64,000 nt of DNA from Shouchella hunanensis (GCF_028735875.1 NZ_CP117834.1:3026001-3090000), one strand, 5' to 3'; positions 29,543 through 36,657 are shown, counted from the first letter of the stretch. The notes: a model not told the origin generated them from the sequence alone. Program-made: numbers and translations.

Positions 29543-29640
29543 AGTAGAACTCCCTTCCGTACTCGTACACTTACTAGTATACTCATTTTACTCCAGTAAA
29601 TCGAGGGATTCGTTTCCTTCTCAGATAGCTTTAAGATACC

Positions 29641-29679
29641 GAATAAGAAAAAGCTTGTTTTGTTTGTTGAAAACAAGCT
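29641..29679 (-). terminator. Terminator of sigK
   Basis: On the minus strand AGCTTGTTTT and AAAACAAGCT form a stem followed by TTTTCTTATT. It is placed about 60 bases after the sigK stop. Confidence 0.8.
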
Positions 29680-29739
29680 AGTGCCATAAACATGTCGTAT
29701 TTGCACATCTTCTTTTCATAATAAAAAGAAGCAAGGAGG

Positions 29740-30114
29740 TTAGTTCCCCTTGCCACGACTGTGCTTATAAAATTCATGGAACAACTTCATTAACGCCCGT
29801 TTCTCAATCCGAGACACATAGCTTCTAGAAATTTTTAACTCTTTCGCGATTTCTCTTTGCGTACGTTCTTCCTCCATATTCAAACCAAAACGACCGATGA
29901 CAACTTCTTTTTCTCGTTCATCTAACACATGAATGTATTCATATATTTGCTTTTTTTCCATTTCCGCTTGCAAAATATCAACAATATCATCTGCATCTTC
30001 TTGTAAAATGTCGATAAGACTAATTTCATTACCTTCTTTGTCCGTTCCAATTGGATCATGAAGGGATACGTCTTTCTTTACTTTTTTTAATGCCCTCAAA
30101 TGCATTAGAATCTC
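29740..30114 (-). CDS. sigK: 3' part of sigK (mother-cell sigma factor SigK, SpoIIIC-like half), interrupted by the prophage
   Basis: About 124 codons equal to the C-terminal half of Sig[21 protein letters not shown], then [13 protein letters not shown] and the region 4 [23 protein letters not shown]. In intact SigK the conserved region 2.4 ([15 protein letters not shown]) precedes this; here the match stops at the Glu codon (30112-30114). Beyond it the frame runs into unrelated sequence and a stop, with no ribosome site before Met 30105. So it is not a stand-alone gene. The 5' half should lie beyond the right window edge. In B. subtilis the equivalent halves are spoIVCB and spoIIIC, joined by excision of skin. 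Confidence 0.93.
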   Translation of the reverse strand, partial: EILMHLRALKKVKKDVSLHDPIGTDKEGNEISLIDILQEDADDIVDILQAEMEKKQIYEYIHVLDEREKEVVIGRFGLNMEEERTQREIAKELKISRSYVSRIEKRALMKLFHEFYKHSRGKGN

Positions 30115-30124
30115 CGTTTTGATG
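30103..30124. other. Candidate attachment site at the sigK/prophage junction
   Basis: On the sigK strand CATCAAAA-CGGAGA-TTCTAATG forms a 22-base imperfect palindrome (6 of 8 arm positions pair). Its central GA (30113-30114) lies in the last conserved sigK codon. This fits a serine-recombinase crossover with a two-base core, as in skin-type elements. The partner site is outside the window, so the exact core is inferred. Confidence 0.55.
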
Positions 30125-30174
30125 TCACAAAGTAAACGGAAATATTTAACATGAGACTACCTATAAGGTGGTCT

Positions 30175-30537
30175 TTAATTTTTATTTTGTTCTGCTTGCC
30201 ATCTTAAATATTTAAGGTGCTTAGCAAGTTCTTGTCTTTCCTCTTCGGTAATTTCTCCGTATTCATCATCAAAGTAAACTTTCTTCTTGTCGCTATTATC
30301 TCGCAGATCGTTAGCTTCGAGTAAATAACCTGCATTTGTATATAAATCAATTAATTCCACTTTTAAATGCTTAGACAAAGTAGACAAAGTTTCCATAGAT
30401 GGTTTTTGTGTTCCGTTTTCAATACGCGCAATGGTTCCATTAGATAAACCACTTGCTTCTGCTAATTGACGTTGGCTTTTAAATCCACTTTCTTTTCGGA
30501 GCTTGGCAATGTATGTACCGAGTTTTTTAGCTTCCAT
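30175..30537 (-). CDS. Prophage repressor, XRE/cI-type
   Basis: A 120-residue protein with an N-terminal HTH (YIAKLRKESGFKSQRQLAEA, SGLSNGTIARIENGTQKPS) and a short acidic C-terminal tail with no protease domain. ATG 30537 follows AGAGGTG; the in-frame start at 30555 lies upstream of it. It is divergent from the early genes, as phage lysogeny repressors usually are. An inverted repeat (30151-30173) lies after its stop. Confidence 0.87.
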   Translation of the reverse strand: MEAKKLGTYIAKLRKESGFKSQRQLAEASGLSNGTIARIENGTQKPSMETLSTLSKHLKVELIDLYTNAGYLLEANDLRDNSDKKKVYFDDEYGEITEEERQELAKHLKYLRWQAEQNKN

Positions 30538-30697
30538 AATAAACACCTCTATCAATGTTATAAGCTTATTTTAGCAGTATTGTGTCGTACTTTAAACAAA
30601 AACATGGATAATTTGAAAAATAACTGTTGCGTACAATACACATGTGTAGTAGACTAAACGTGTAGAGGCGAAACGAACGAAGAAAGGAGGTTAGGAT
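30538..30697. promoter_or_regulatory. Divergent control region of repressor and early genes
   Basis: Between the repressor and the early operon there are two related, oppositely oriented blocks: GTATTGTGTCGTAC (about 30580-30593) and GCGTACAATAC (about 30629-30639). They share GTATTGT and are likely repressor operators. TTGCGT (30627-30632) and TAGACT (30650-30655) with 17-base spacing could be the rightward promoter. This is inferred by eye. Confidence 0.5.
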
Positions 30698-30952
30698 TTG
30701 AAGATCGTACTGGATATAGAAGCTTTTGAAAGAGCTCAAAAAGAGATGGGCCTTAACAATAGTGAGTTAGCGAGAAAAATGAAAATTTCTCGAAGTCGAT
30801 TGTGGAGAGCTAAGCTACCTGTAACGCATACAAATTTTTGTTACCCTGGTGAAGATTTTATAACGGGATCGTTATCAGTGTTCAAAGATAAGAAATTTGA
30901 TGATTTATTTTTTTTATCGAATGTGTGTAGCGAATACACGAAAGTTATATAA
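30698..30952 (+). CDS. Small HTH early regulator (Cro-like)
   Basis: An 84-residue protein with an N-terminal HTH-like stretch (FERAQKEMGLNNSELARKMK, ISRSRLWRAKLP) and no other domain. TTG 30698 follows AAAGGAGG. First gene of the rightward early operon opposite the repressor, so a Cro-like or excision-type role is plausible; unproven. Confidence 0.7.
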   Translation: MKIVLDIEAFERAQKEMGLNNSELARKMKISRSRLWRAKLPVTHTNFCYPGEDFITGSLSVFKDKKFDDLFFLSNVCSEYTKVI

Positions 30953-30965
30953 GGAGGGGTAATTC

Positions 30966-31082
30966 ATGAAGGTCACTGTGTTGTATGGTCCACATTTTAA
31001 AGCAAATGTAAATCGTTGTTACGACTATTTAGTTAAAAGATACCAAGAAGAATTAAACAAACCAAACAAAAAGGAGGCTTAA
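30966..31082 (+). CDS. Small phage protein
   Basis: A 38-residue ORF (MKVTVLYGPHFKANVNRCYD at the start) with GGAGGGG before ATG and AAGGAGG for the next gene inside its end. No known domain; tightly packed in the early operon. Confidence 0.6.
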   Translation: MKVTVLYGPHFKANVNRCYDYLVKRYQEELNKPNKKEA

Positions 31083-31084
31083 CA

Positions 31085-31288
31085 ATGATCGAACCTACAT
31101 CAGAAATCAAACGCCGCTGCATCGAACTAGTTATCGAGGATTACTTAGAAGGATCGCCACACACGCTCATTGATCGCTCATTCTTTAGAGATTTTGACCG
31201 ACTTAAAGGCGTTATCGCATTAGAGCTACACAAGCACGGATTTCGCACATTAAGCATTAAAGGGGATTTGTTGGTAACTAAATTTTAG
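31085..31288 (+). CDS. Hypothetical early phage protein
   Basis: A 67-residue charged, soluble protein (IKRRCIELVIEDYLEGSP). ATG 31085 follows AAGGAGGC with two bases between the previous stop and this start. I do not recognise it. Confidence 0.65.
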   Translation: MIEPTSEIKRRCIELVIEDYLEGSPHTLIDRSFFRDFDRLKGVIALELHKHGFRTLSIKGDLLVTKF

Positions 31289-31297
31289 GAAGGAAGT

Positions 31298-31987
31298 GTG
31301 AAAGTGAACATTTTTCAGAAGTTAGTAGAAGTAAGAAAAGCAGTACCTTATCTACAGAAGTCGCAACAAGGACAACAGTATCAATATGTTGGATCAAGTC
31401 AGGTACTAGCAGCAGTTAGAGAAAAGATGGATGAATTGCAGTTGCTTCTTATTCCATCAATTACAGATAAGACTCTCCACTTGTCGGCAATCGAGCAATT
31501 CAATAAGGATTCAGACAAGCCTTTTAAACGGACTACGACCTACTTCACTGAGTTGGAAATGAAAATGACATGGGTGAATGCAGAAAAGCCAGAAGAGAAA
31601 ATAGAGATACCGTGGTATGCACAAGGTGTAGATATCGCAGGGGAAAAGGGTGTTGGTAAGGCGTTAACTTACGGGGAGAAATATTTCCTATTAAAGCAGT
31701 TTAATATCTCAACAGATAAAGACGATCCAGACGCATTTCAAGATAAACAAGAACAGAGCAAACCTAAGCCAAAGCCAGAAATGCCTAGTACAGAGTTAAT
31801 CGACAACATAAAAAACACAGCGAATGAATTAGCGGAATTACGAGGTACTGACCCGGCGACTGTGTTCGAAAACTTGAAGATCAAGGATCTAAGCAAATTA
31901 AACAAACAACAAGCAGAACAGATCTTAACAAAACTCGAAAACTGGTTCAAGCAAGCCCAACAAAAAGCTATAGAGACACAAAAATAG
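31298..31987 (+). CDS. erf: ERF-family single-strand annealing protein
   Basis: A 229-residue ERF recombinase. It begins NIFQKLVEVRKAVPYLQKS, has YVGSSQVLAAVREKMDE, and the diagnostic GVGKALTYGEKYFLLKQFNI near residue 120. Such proteins anneal single strands in phage recombination and genome circularisation. A hairpin (GGACGC / GCGTCC, 31987-32012) starts at its stop codon. SSB is encoded later at 43 kb. Confidence 0.9.
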   Translation: MKVNIFQKLVEVRKAVPYLQKSQQGQQYQYVGSSQVLAAVREKMDELQLLLIPSITDKTLHLSAIEQFNKDSDKPFKRTTTYFTELEMKMTWVNAEKPEEKIEIPWYAQGVDIAGEKGVGKALTYGEKYFLLKQFNISTDKDDPDAFQDKQEQSKPKPKPEMPSTELIDNIKNTANELAELRGTDPATVFENLKIKDLSKLNKQQAEQILTKLENWFKQAQQKAIETQK

Positions 31988-32067
31988 GACGCTCCCAACC
32001 ACGAAAGCGTCCTAACATAAAAAGGTTAGTCCGATTATAACACACTTTCTATTAAATGGAGGCTCTT

Positions 32068-32172
32068 ATGAGTACAAAACCAAAACAAATTACAAATGCA
32101 CAACGTTTAACCGAAATGATAGCCTGTGTAGTTCTTGGAATAGTCCTCACGTTAGCTTGGGTGAATATATGA
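32068..32172 (+). CDS. Tiny membrane protein
   Basis: A 34-residue ORF with one predicted helix at the C-terminus (MIACVVLGIVLTLAWVNI). GGAGG lies before ATG. Its stop overlaps the next start (ATGA). Confidence 0.55.
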   Translation: MSTKPKQITNAQRLTEMIACVVLGIVLTLAWVNI

Positions 32173-32510
32173 ATGAAAATGACAAGTTCATCCGAACGGC
32201 TATAAGCAACTTTGGCATAATACAGCAACAACAGTATGAAAAGGGGATCAAGAAGTACGGTGCTCCCTTTAACCCTGACCACTTTAACCAGCGTGAAGTA
32301 TCAGCTCACGCATTTGAGGAGCTAGCCGATCTCCTTGTCTATGTATCCGGCATGTCCGAGAAACTTAGCAAGCAGGAACAGAAAATAAACAAGCTAGAGA
32401 CATCTTTAAAGCTTGTCAGAAACGAAGCATTAAGGGATTCTCCAGATAGAGAAAGGATCAATCTACTATATCGCAAAGCCCTCTTTCTAACGGATTTACA
32501 CATGTTCTAA
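32169..32510 (+). CDS. MazG-like or phage nucleotide-metabolism protein (tentative)
   Basis: A 113-residue soluble protein. The segment KYGAPFNPDHFN then HAFEELADLLVYVSGM resembles the helix with EExxD used by MazG/dATP-pyrophosphohydrolase-like proteins; a coiled coil follows. ATG 32169 overlaps the upstream small gene and is preferred over an in-frame start at 32157. The family call is tentative. Confidence 0.6.
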   Translation: MNENDKFIRTAISNFGIIQQQQYEKGIKKYGAPFNPDHFNQREVSAHAFEELADLLVYVSGMSEKLSKQEQKINKLETSLKLVRNEALRDSPDRERINLLYRKALFLTDLHMF

Positions 32511-32604
32511 CGTAGTCTTATCGAGTCAGAATCATTTGTCTATTATATACAGCGGTTAGGGTACTAGCCGCTTAGTATTCATAAACTGTGCGGTAAATGT
32601 GACA

Positions 32605-32627
32605 TAAGAAAAACCCTAATGAGGGTT
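32605..32627 (-). terminator. Terminator of the small minus-strand gene
   Basis: On the minus strand AACCCT-CATT-AGGGTT followed by TTTCTT. Confidence 0.75.
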
Positions 32628-32631
32628 AGGG

Positions 32632-32802
32632 TCAGTTCTCTTTTACAGTCCAATGATCCCAAACATCAACTTCTCGTAAAAGCATGCTATTTAATTTTAT
32701 TGCCATTGCTTCAGCTTCATTGTATGTATTGAAATACCTGGGCTGCTTGCCACTCATAAGAGTATGTGTATTGCCGTTTATGTTACGGCTGAGAACAAAC
32801 AT
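32632..32802 (-). CDS. Small hypothetical protein, minus strand
   Basis: A 56-residue ORF (MFVLSRNINGNTHTLMSGKQ start, VDVWDHWTVKEN end) with AGGAGGGATC before ATG and its own terminator right after the stop. It is antisense to the early operon direction, so it may be expressed in the lysogen. No family recognised. Confidence 0.6.
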   Translation of the reverse strand: MFVLSRNINGNTHTLMSGKQPRYFNTYNEAEAMAIKLNSMLLREVDVWDHWTVKEN

Positions 32803-32884
32803 GTGATCCCTCCTATACTATTATTTTTATCACAGTATAGAGCTAAAGGGCAAATTGAAAGTATTGTAAACGAATTAAGTCAGT

Positions 32885-32920
32885 AGTATGACCAAACGAA
32901 GTCCACAAACTGTAGGGGAG
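32885..32920 (+). repeat. Dispersed repeat, copy A (36 bases)
   Basis: Starts AGTATGACCAAACG and ends AAACTGTAGGGGAG. Copy B at 33136-33171 differs at one base. The repeat ends in the ribosome site of the following gene. Confidence 0.85.
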
Positions 32921-32926
32921 GAACTT

Positions 32927-33130
32927 ATGATGAGAATGGAACAATTGGAAATTATAGATTACGTAATTAATAGAGGTGGAAACCTATTAGACTCTGTATT
33001 GGAGCTAATTGGAGGTTATGAAAGCATTTCTCAAAAAATCAATGATAATTTCTACGTGCTCACATATGAAGAGCAGTTAGAAGTAGTGAGGGTAATTATG
33101 CTAAGAGGGTTGGGCAGAGTAGAAGAATAA
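32927..33130 (+). CDS. Hypothetical phage protein downstream of repeat A
   Basis: A 67-residue acidic protein (MMRMEQLEIIDYVINRGGNL). ATG 32927 is preferred because AGGGGAGG at 32914-32921 is the ribosome site; a longer frame from 32888 starts inside the dispersed repeat. No known domain. Confidence 0.6.
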   Translation: MMRMEQLEIIDYVINRGGNLLDSVLELIGGYESISQKINDNFYVLTYEEQLEVVRVIMLRGLGRVEE

Positions 33131-33135
33131 AGCGC

Positions 33136-33171
33136 AGTATGACCAAACGAAGTCCATAAACTGTAGGGGAG
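33136..33171 (+). repeat. Dispersed repeat, copy B (36 bases)
   Basis: 35 of 36 bases equal to copy A; again ends in the ribosome site of the next gene. The preceding AGCGC is shared with copy C. Confidence 0.85.
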
Positions 33172-33179
33172 ATGTGGAA

Positions 33180-33440
33180 ATGGAAAATGTAATTCAATTT
33201 ATGCAAAGTTTATTTGATGACATGGACGACATACATTGGCACATTGTAGGAATGGCAGATTACGAAGAAGTGGAAGAAGACGGATTGTTTTATGCAAAAG
33301 TGAAGGATTATGGAGAGTATGAAAAGCAAGACAAAATCTATATTCAGCAAACAACTGGTTATTCAGGTGATGATTATTCAGGAACGATAATTAAACCAAT
33401 AACCGATTCCAAAGCCTTAGTAGTTCAATTTAGTTGCTAG
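33180..33440 (+). CDS. Hypothetical phage protein downstream of repeat B
   Basis: An 86-residue acidic protein (MENVIQFMQSLFDDMDDIHW). ATG 33180 is 8 bases after AGGGGAG; GTG 33174 is too close. No known domain. It shares its upstream sequence, but not its protein sequence, with the previous gene. Confidence 0.62.
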   Translation: MENVIQFMQSLFDDMDDIHWHIVGMADYEEVEEDGLFYAKVKDYGEYEKQDKIYIQQTTGYSGDDYSGTIIKPITDSKALVVQFSC

Positions 33441-33443
33441 CGC

Positions 33444-33457
33444 AGTATGACCAAACA
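33444..33457 (+). repeat. Dispersed repeat, copy C (14 bases)
   Basis: AGTATGACCAAACA, preceded by GCGC as in copy B; the rest of the repeat is missing. Confidence 0.7.
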
Positions 33458-33461
33458 GCTA

Positions 33462-33486
33462 TAATAAAAAGCCCCTTATTAGGGGC
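33462..33486 (-). terminator. Terminator of the secreted-peptide operon
   Basis: On the minus strand GCCCCT-AATA-AGGGGC followed by TTTTTATTA. Confidence 0.85.
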
Positions 33487-33493
33487 AAGTCTC

Positions 33494-33604
33494 TTAAGGT
33501 CTTTCTAGACAATATTCTTCTTTAGGACAAGCATTAGCATCAGCTGATGGCAAAGATGCAGATATTCCTGCGATAACAACTAGAGCAATAAAAAATTTTT
33601 TCAT
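33494..33604 (-). CDS. Secreted cysteine-containing micropeptide 2
   Basis: A 36-residue ORF with AAAGGGG before ATG 33604. It has a classic short signal peptide (MKKFFIALVVIAGISASLP, Ala-X-Ala cleavage near SADA) leaving a mature tail of about 13 residues, NACPKEEYCLERP, with two cysteines. It is 34 bases after the related upstream peptide gene, in the same minus-strand unit. Confidence 0.7.
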   Translation of the reverse strand: MKKFFIALVVIAGISASLPSADANACPKEEYCLERP

Positions 33605-33638
33605 AGTAATATTCCCCTTTTCTAATAAATGATTAGTT

Positions 33639-33755
33639 TTAATGTGGACAGAGTTGCCAATTAGGTGAATTGTTCGGACAAGCAAATGCTGTTGAAGGTG
33701 AGCTGAATGAAACGATTGCTATTACAGTGAAAGCGGCAAGAACAATTTTTTTCAT
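33639..33755 (-). CDS. Secreted cysteine-containing micropeptide 1
   Basis: A 38-residue ORF with AAGGAGG before ATG 33755. The signal peptide (MKKIVLAAFTVIAIVSFSS, cleavage near STAFA) leaves CPNNSPNWQLCPH, again with two cysteines. Same architecture as micropeptide 2 but different mature sequence, so they are diverged paralogues or analogues. A role as signal, toxin or exclusion peptide is conceivable; none is shown. Confidence 0.72.
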   Translation of the reverse strand: MKKIVLAAFTVIAIVSFSSPSTAFACPNNSPNWQLCPH

Positions 33756-33794
33756 ATTAATTACCTCCTTTAACAATTTTTGTTGAACAATTAA

Positions 33795-33823
33795 ACTATA
33801 CATTCTTTTCTGAAAACTTACAA
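33795..33823 (-). promoter_or_regulatory. Promoter of the secreted-peptide operon
   Basis: On the minus strand TTGTAA (33823-33818), 17-base spacer, TATAGT (33800-33795). It points to transcription independent of the lytic early operon. Confidence 0.7.
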
Positions 33824-33903
33824 CGAGATGTAACATATTATCACACGATTTATCAATTTTAAAAGCAATTTCGACAATCAAACAGCGATAAGGAGGATTT
33901 AAC

Positions 33904-34116
33904 ATGACAGATAAACAATTATGGGGCGTCTGTTTTGCAGATGAAGACGGTGCCTTACACATACAAGAGACGAACTATAACGATAAGAAAGTTGCTTTAG
34001 TGTTTGATGATTATGACAGAGCGTTACACGAAGCGTTCCAGTGGTCGCATGAAAACCAAGCAGAGTATTTAGTGCAGCCTGTATATCTAAAGCCCGGAGA
34101 TACCCGGAGTTACTAA
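33904..34116 (+). CDS. Hypothetical phage protein
   Basis: A 70-residue acidic protein (LWGVCFADEDGALHIQETNY) with AAGGAGG before ATG 33904. No domain recognised; ends just before a strong inverted repeat (34136-34172). Confidence 0.62.
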   Translation: MTDKQLWGVCFADEDGALHIQETNYNDKKVALVFDDYDRALHEAFQWSHENQAEYLVQPVYLKPGDTRSY

Positions 34117-34135
34117 ACAATTAGGCTAATCATAG

Positions 34136-34172
34136 CTCCTGCCGAGCGAATTACATCATGTTCGGCAAGAGC
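34136..34172. other. Inverted repeat after a small phage gene
   Basis: GCTCCTGCCGA and TCGGCAAGAGC, 10 of 11 positions pairing, no T tract. It overlaps the end of the minus-strand gene that follows. Confidence 0.55.
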
Positions 34173-34255
34173 ACGTTCATAAATAAGAAGTAACCTAAGA
34201 TACCAATGGATAAGCCTACTGCAAAAGTAATGATTGCTTTCAGTTTTGTTGACAT
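34151..34255 (-). CDS. Tiny membrane protein, minus strand
   Basis: A 34-residue ORF with GAGGTGATT before ATG 34255 and one predicted helix (AIITFAVGLSIGILGYFLFM). Function unknown; one of several such genes placed against the early operon. Confidence 0.55.
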   Translation of the reverse strand: MSTKLKAIITFAVGLSIGILGYFLFMNVLLPNMM

Positions 34256-34318
34256 TTTCCAATCACCTCTTGCACAAGGGTAACATAAAAAAGGCTACTG
34301 CCACTAGGAGGATAAGCA

Positions 34319-34732
34319 ATGGAAAGCAAAACGTTTGAGGCTAATCATGATCTTGCCATTATAGTAAACAGTCGTAAATCCGCCGTCATTCTAGAACTAG
34401 CAACAAAGGAATCGGAAGAAGCATATGGATTTAACTTTTACTTCACTAAAGAGTTATTTAATGATTTTGTTGCTTACATTAAGCGTGTCTCATTGTTGGC
34501 ATGGCCTTCAATTGTTCCAAGAGAAGCAGATAGCATGGGTTCGGACTATTACGAGTATTACGATAGAGAATTGGACAATAACGGTTACCTTCGAATACTA
34601 ACCAACGGATTATATATCGAAAGACCTGACAACGATTATCAGAGGCTATACAAGTTCAATAAAAAGAAAATGGAATCGTTCTTGTACGATCTTGAAAAGG
34701 AAGCAGAAAAGCCAATTCCACTAGGGGGATAA
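34319..34732 (+). CDS. Hypothetical phage protein
   Basis: A 137-residue soluble protein (AIIVNSRKSAVILELATKES, YGFNFYFTKELFNDFVAYIK). TAGGAGG precedes ATG. No known family that I recognise. Confidence 0.65.
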   Translation: MESKTFEANHDLAIIVNSRKSAVILELATKESEEAYGFNFYFTKELFNDFVAYIKRVSLLAWPSIVPREADSMGSDYYEYYDRELDNNGYLRILTNGLYIERPDNDYQRLYKFNKKKMESFLYDLEKEAEKPIPLGG

Positions 34733-34734
34733 GT

Positions 34735-34887
34735 ATGGAAATAAATCGCAGACGCAAACGAGCCATTGAAAAGGAACGCGTTACAATGGAACGCTACGAG
34801 GATTGGAAAGAGTGGGTTCTAATGACTGGTGGCACTTTGTACAAAGGTAAAGACGGAAGGATTCATGGTGTGCATTACGGTAACTGA
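34735..34887 (+). CDS. Small hypothetical phage protein
   Basis: A 50-residue basic ORF (MEINRRRKRAIEKERVTMER) two bases after the previous stop, with AGGGGGATAAG as ribosome site. Possibly nucleic-acid binding from its charge. Confidence 0.58.
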   Translation: MEINRRRKRAIEKERVTMERYEDWKEWVLMTGGTLYKGKDGRIHGVHYGN

Positions 34888-34914
34888 TGCTGCCTATATA
34901 GGAGGGGGAACGGA

Positions 34915-35664
34915 ATGGATAACATTATAAATCGAATCCATCACATGGACTGCTTAGAGGGGATGAAATTAATCCCTGACAAGTCCATTGACATGATTCT
35001 CTGCGATTTGCCTTATGGCACAACTCAAAACAAATGGGATTCGGTTATCCCTGTTGAAACTCTGTGGAAAGAGTACAAAAGATTGATAAAAGATAACGGG
35101 GCAATCATATTAACTGCAGTCAAACCTTTTTCATCCCTGCTTATAAGTGGCAATCCGAAAATGTATCGGTACGACATTATTTGGAGAAAGAACAAAAGTA
35201 CAGGCTTTCTGAATGCAAAGAAAATGCCATTACGAAGTCATGAAGAGATATTGGTCTTTTACAAAAAGCTACCTTCATACAATCCTCAGAAAACCATTGG
35301 ACATAGACCGGTAAACAGCTTCACAAAGAATACTAGTGACGGAACCAACTATGGACAAACAACTATAGGGATTTCTGGTGGTGGACAGACTGATAGATAC
35401 CCTACAAGCGTTTGGGATATCAGTGTCATAAACAATGATGATCCTGAAAAGACTCACCCTACTCAAAAGCCAGTAGAACTATTTAGTAAGTTAATAAAAA
35501 CCTATACTGCAGAAGATGATGTTGTCTTAGATAACTGCATGGGTAGTGGGACTACTGCAGTTGCGGCATTGGAAACGAATAGAAAATTCATCGGTTTTGA
35601 AATAGAAAAAGAATATGTAGATTTAGCTAACGAGAGGTTAAATAGATTGGCTACTACTGTATAG
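34915..35664 (+). CDS. Orphan DNA methyltransferase (beta class, N6-adenine or N4-cytosine)
   Basis: A 249-residue methyltransferase. Catalytic motif IV is DLPYGTTQNKWD near residue 32, the target-recognition region is central, and the SAM motif I VVLDNCMGSGTTAVAALETN is near 207, so motif IV precedes motif I (beta order). No restriction enzyme lies nearby. It likely protects phage DNA from host restriction. GGAGGGGG precedes ATG. Confidence 0.9.
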   Translation: MDNIINRIHHMDCLEGMKLIPDKSIDMILCDLPYGTTQNKWDSVIPVETLWKEYKRLIKDNGAIILTAVKPFSSLLISGNPKMYRYDIIWRKNKSTGFLNAKKMPLRSHEEILVFYKKLPSYNPQKTIGHRPVNSFTKNTSDGTNYGQTTIGISGGGQTDRYPTSVWDISVINNDDPEKTHPTQKPVELFSKLIKTYTAEDDVVLDNCMGSGTTAVAALETNRKFIGFEIEKEYVDLANERLNRLATTV

Positions 35665-35675
35665 GAGGAATCACT

Positions 35676-35900
35676 ATGAGCGAAATATTAGGCATTGAAT
35701 CAGGAAGATACATGGATGATGAGTGTTACTTTGTTGGGAAGTTAGCTAACGGTAAGAGTGGTTTAATTGTCACAGCTATATTAGATAAAGGGATCGAGTA
35801 TGAAGATGCTATTTATACTCAATACGACATCTATGTTAACGATCAGTTGTACAAGTCGTGGGTGAATGTGCCAGTGAAACTAAGTTACTTTCAGGTATAG
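35676..35900 (+). CDS. Hypothetical phage protein
   Basis: A 74-residue acidic protein (MSEILGIESGRYMDDECYFV), AGGAGG before ATG. No domain recognised. Confidence 0.6.
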   Translation: MSEILGIESGRYMDDECYFVGKLANGKSGLIVTAILDKGIEYEDAIYTQYDIYVNDQLYKSWVNVPVKLSYFQV

Positions 35901-35911
35901 GAGGAAGAGGG

Positions 35912-36157
35912 ATGGCTTTTAAGCGTAAGCGATTGAGGAATGAAGATGGATCAATTAACCACAAGCCAGTCAAATGTTATTTCTGTGGTGAAATCAAGGC
36001 TCTATGGTCTCTACACGGTGGATATAGTCATTACAGTGGAGGTAAGCGTTGTTGTGATGATTGTTATCCAAAAGTCCTAGAGCTACGGAGAAAAGAGGAG
36101 AAACGATCATCAAGTGAAATGAGCGAAGGTGATTATCAAAGTTGGGGCAAACTCTAA
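35912..36157 (+). CDS. Small zinc-finger-like phage protein
   Basis: An 81-residue protein with CYFCGEIKALWSLHGGYSHY and CCDDC, likely two zinc knuckles, and charged ends. ATG 35912 follows AGGAGGAAGAGGG; a longer frame overlaps the previous gene without a ribosome site. Confidence 0.62.
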   Translation: MAFKRKRLRNEDGSINHKPVKCYFCGEIKALWSLHGGYSHYSGGKRCCDDCYPKVLELRRKEEKRSSSEMSEGDYQSWGKL

Positions 36158-36184
36158 CGCTCCCCTCTGTGGGGAGTATCAACA

Positions 36185-36262
36185 TTAGAGAACGAAAGTA
36201 GTTAGTAAGGCAACTATAAGTGCAACGGCAATTAACAAGCCTAAATAGGTTAGCGGTTTCAT
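36185..36262 (-). CDS. Tiny membrane peptide 1 (minus-strand block)
   Basis: A 25-residue ORF that is nearly one membrane helix (YLGLLIAVALIVALLTTFVL) with AGAGGTG before ATG 36262. Confidence 0.5.
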   Translation of the reverse strand: MKPLTYLGLLIAVALIVALLTTFVL

Positions 36263-36273
36263 ATTAACACCTC

Positions 36274-36492
36274 TTAATTTGTGGATGAATTATTACTGCT
36301 GTTTTCTTTAGTTTCTTGATTTTTAAAAAATCTTGGAAAAAGAAATACCCATGTAATGAATAGTCCACTGGCTAGGATAAGCGTATTTAACCATTTTGTT
36401 TCATCGTTAATAAAATAACCCATTGCAAAGTAAACGCTGCCACATAAGAGAGCCATTGTAAGTGCATAAGTCCATTTGTTAAAACGATCCAT
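36274..36492 (-). CDS. Small membrane protein 2 (minus-strand block)
   Basis: A 72-residue protein with two helices (TYALTMALLCGSVYFAMGYF and TLILASGLFITWVFLFPRFF) and a polar Asn/Ser-rich tail. AGGAGG precedes ATG 36492. No family recognised. Confidence 0.6.
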   Translation of the reverse strand: MDRFNKWTYALTMALLCGSVYFAMGYFINDETKWLNTLILASGLFITWVFLFPRFFKNQETKENSSNNSSTN

Positions 36493-36524
36493 CGAATTCC
36501 TCCTGAATTTGGTTAACTAGAGTA

Positions 36525-36629
36525 TCAAAATATTAATATAGCTATGAGAGTGCCTAAAAATCCTCCAAGTATCCAAAGGAATATATCCTTCTTGTTGCGG
36601 GACGGTTTCTTATCATTATTGGTATTCAT
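36525..36629 (-). CDS. Tiny membrane protein 3 (minus-strand block)
   Basis: A 34-residue ORF: basic start (NNDKKPSRNKKD) and one helix (IFLWILGGFLGTLIAILIF). GGAGG precedes ATG 36629. Confidence 0.52.
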   Translation of the reverse strand: MNTNNDKKPSRNKKDIFLWILGGFLGTLIAILIF

Positions 36630-36657
36630 AAGTAGACCTCCAATAAGTTTAATCAGT

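Noticed and set aside
30105-30105. Treating the sigK fragment as an independent gene from its internal ATG
   Set aside because: No ribosome site precedes the Met, and it corresponds to the middle of conserved region 2.4; it is half of a split gene.
33494-33823. Calling the secreted peptides an arbitrium (AimP-type) signal
   Set aside because: No AimR-like TPR receptor is adjacent and the mature tails have paired cysteines, unlike the known hexapeptides.
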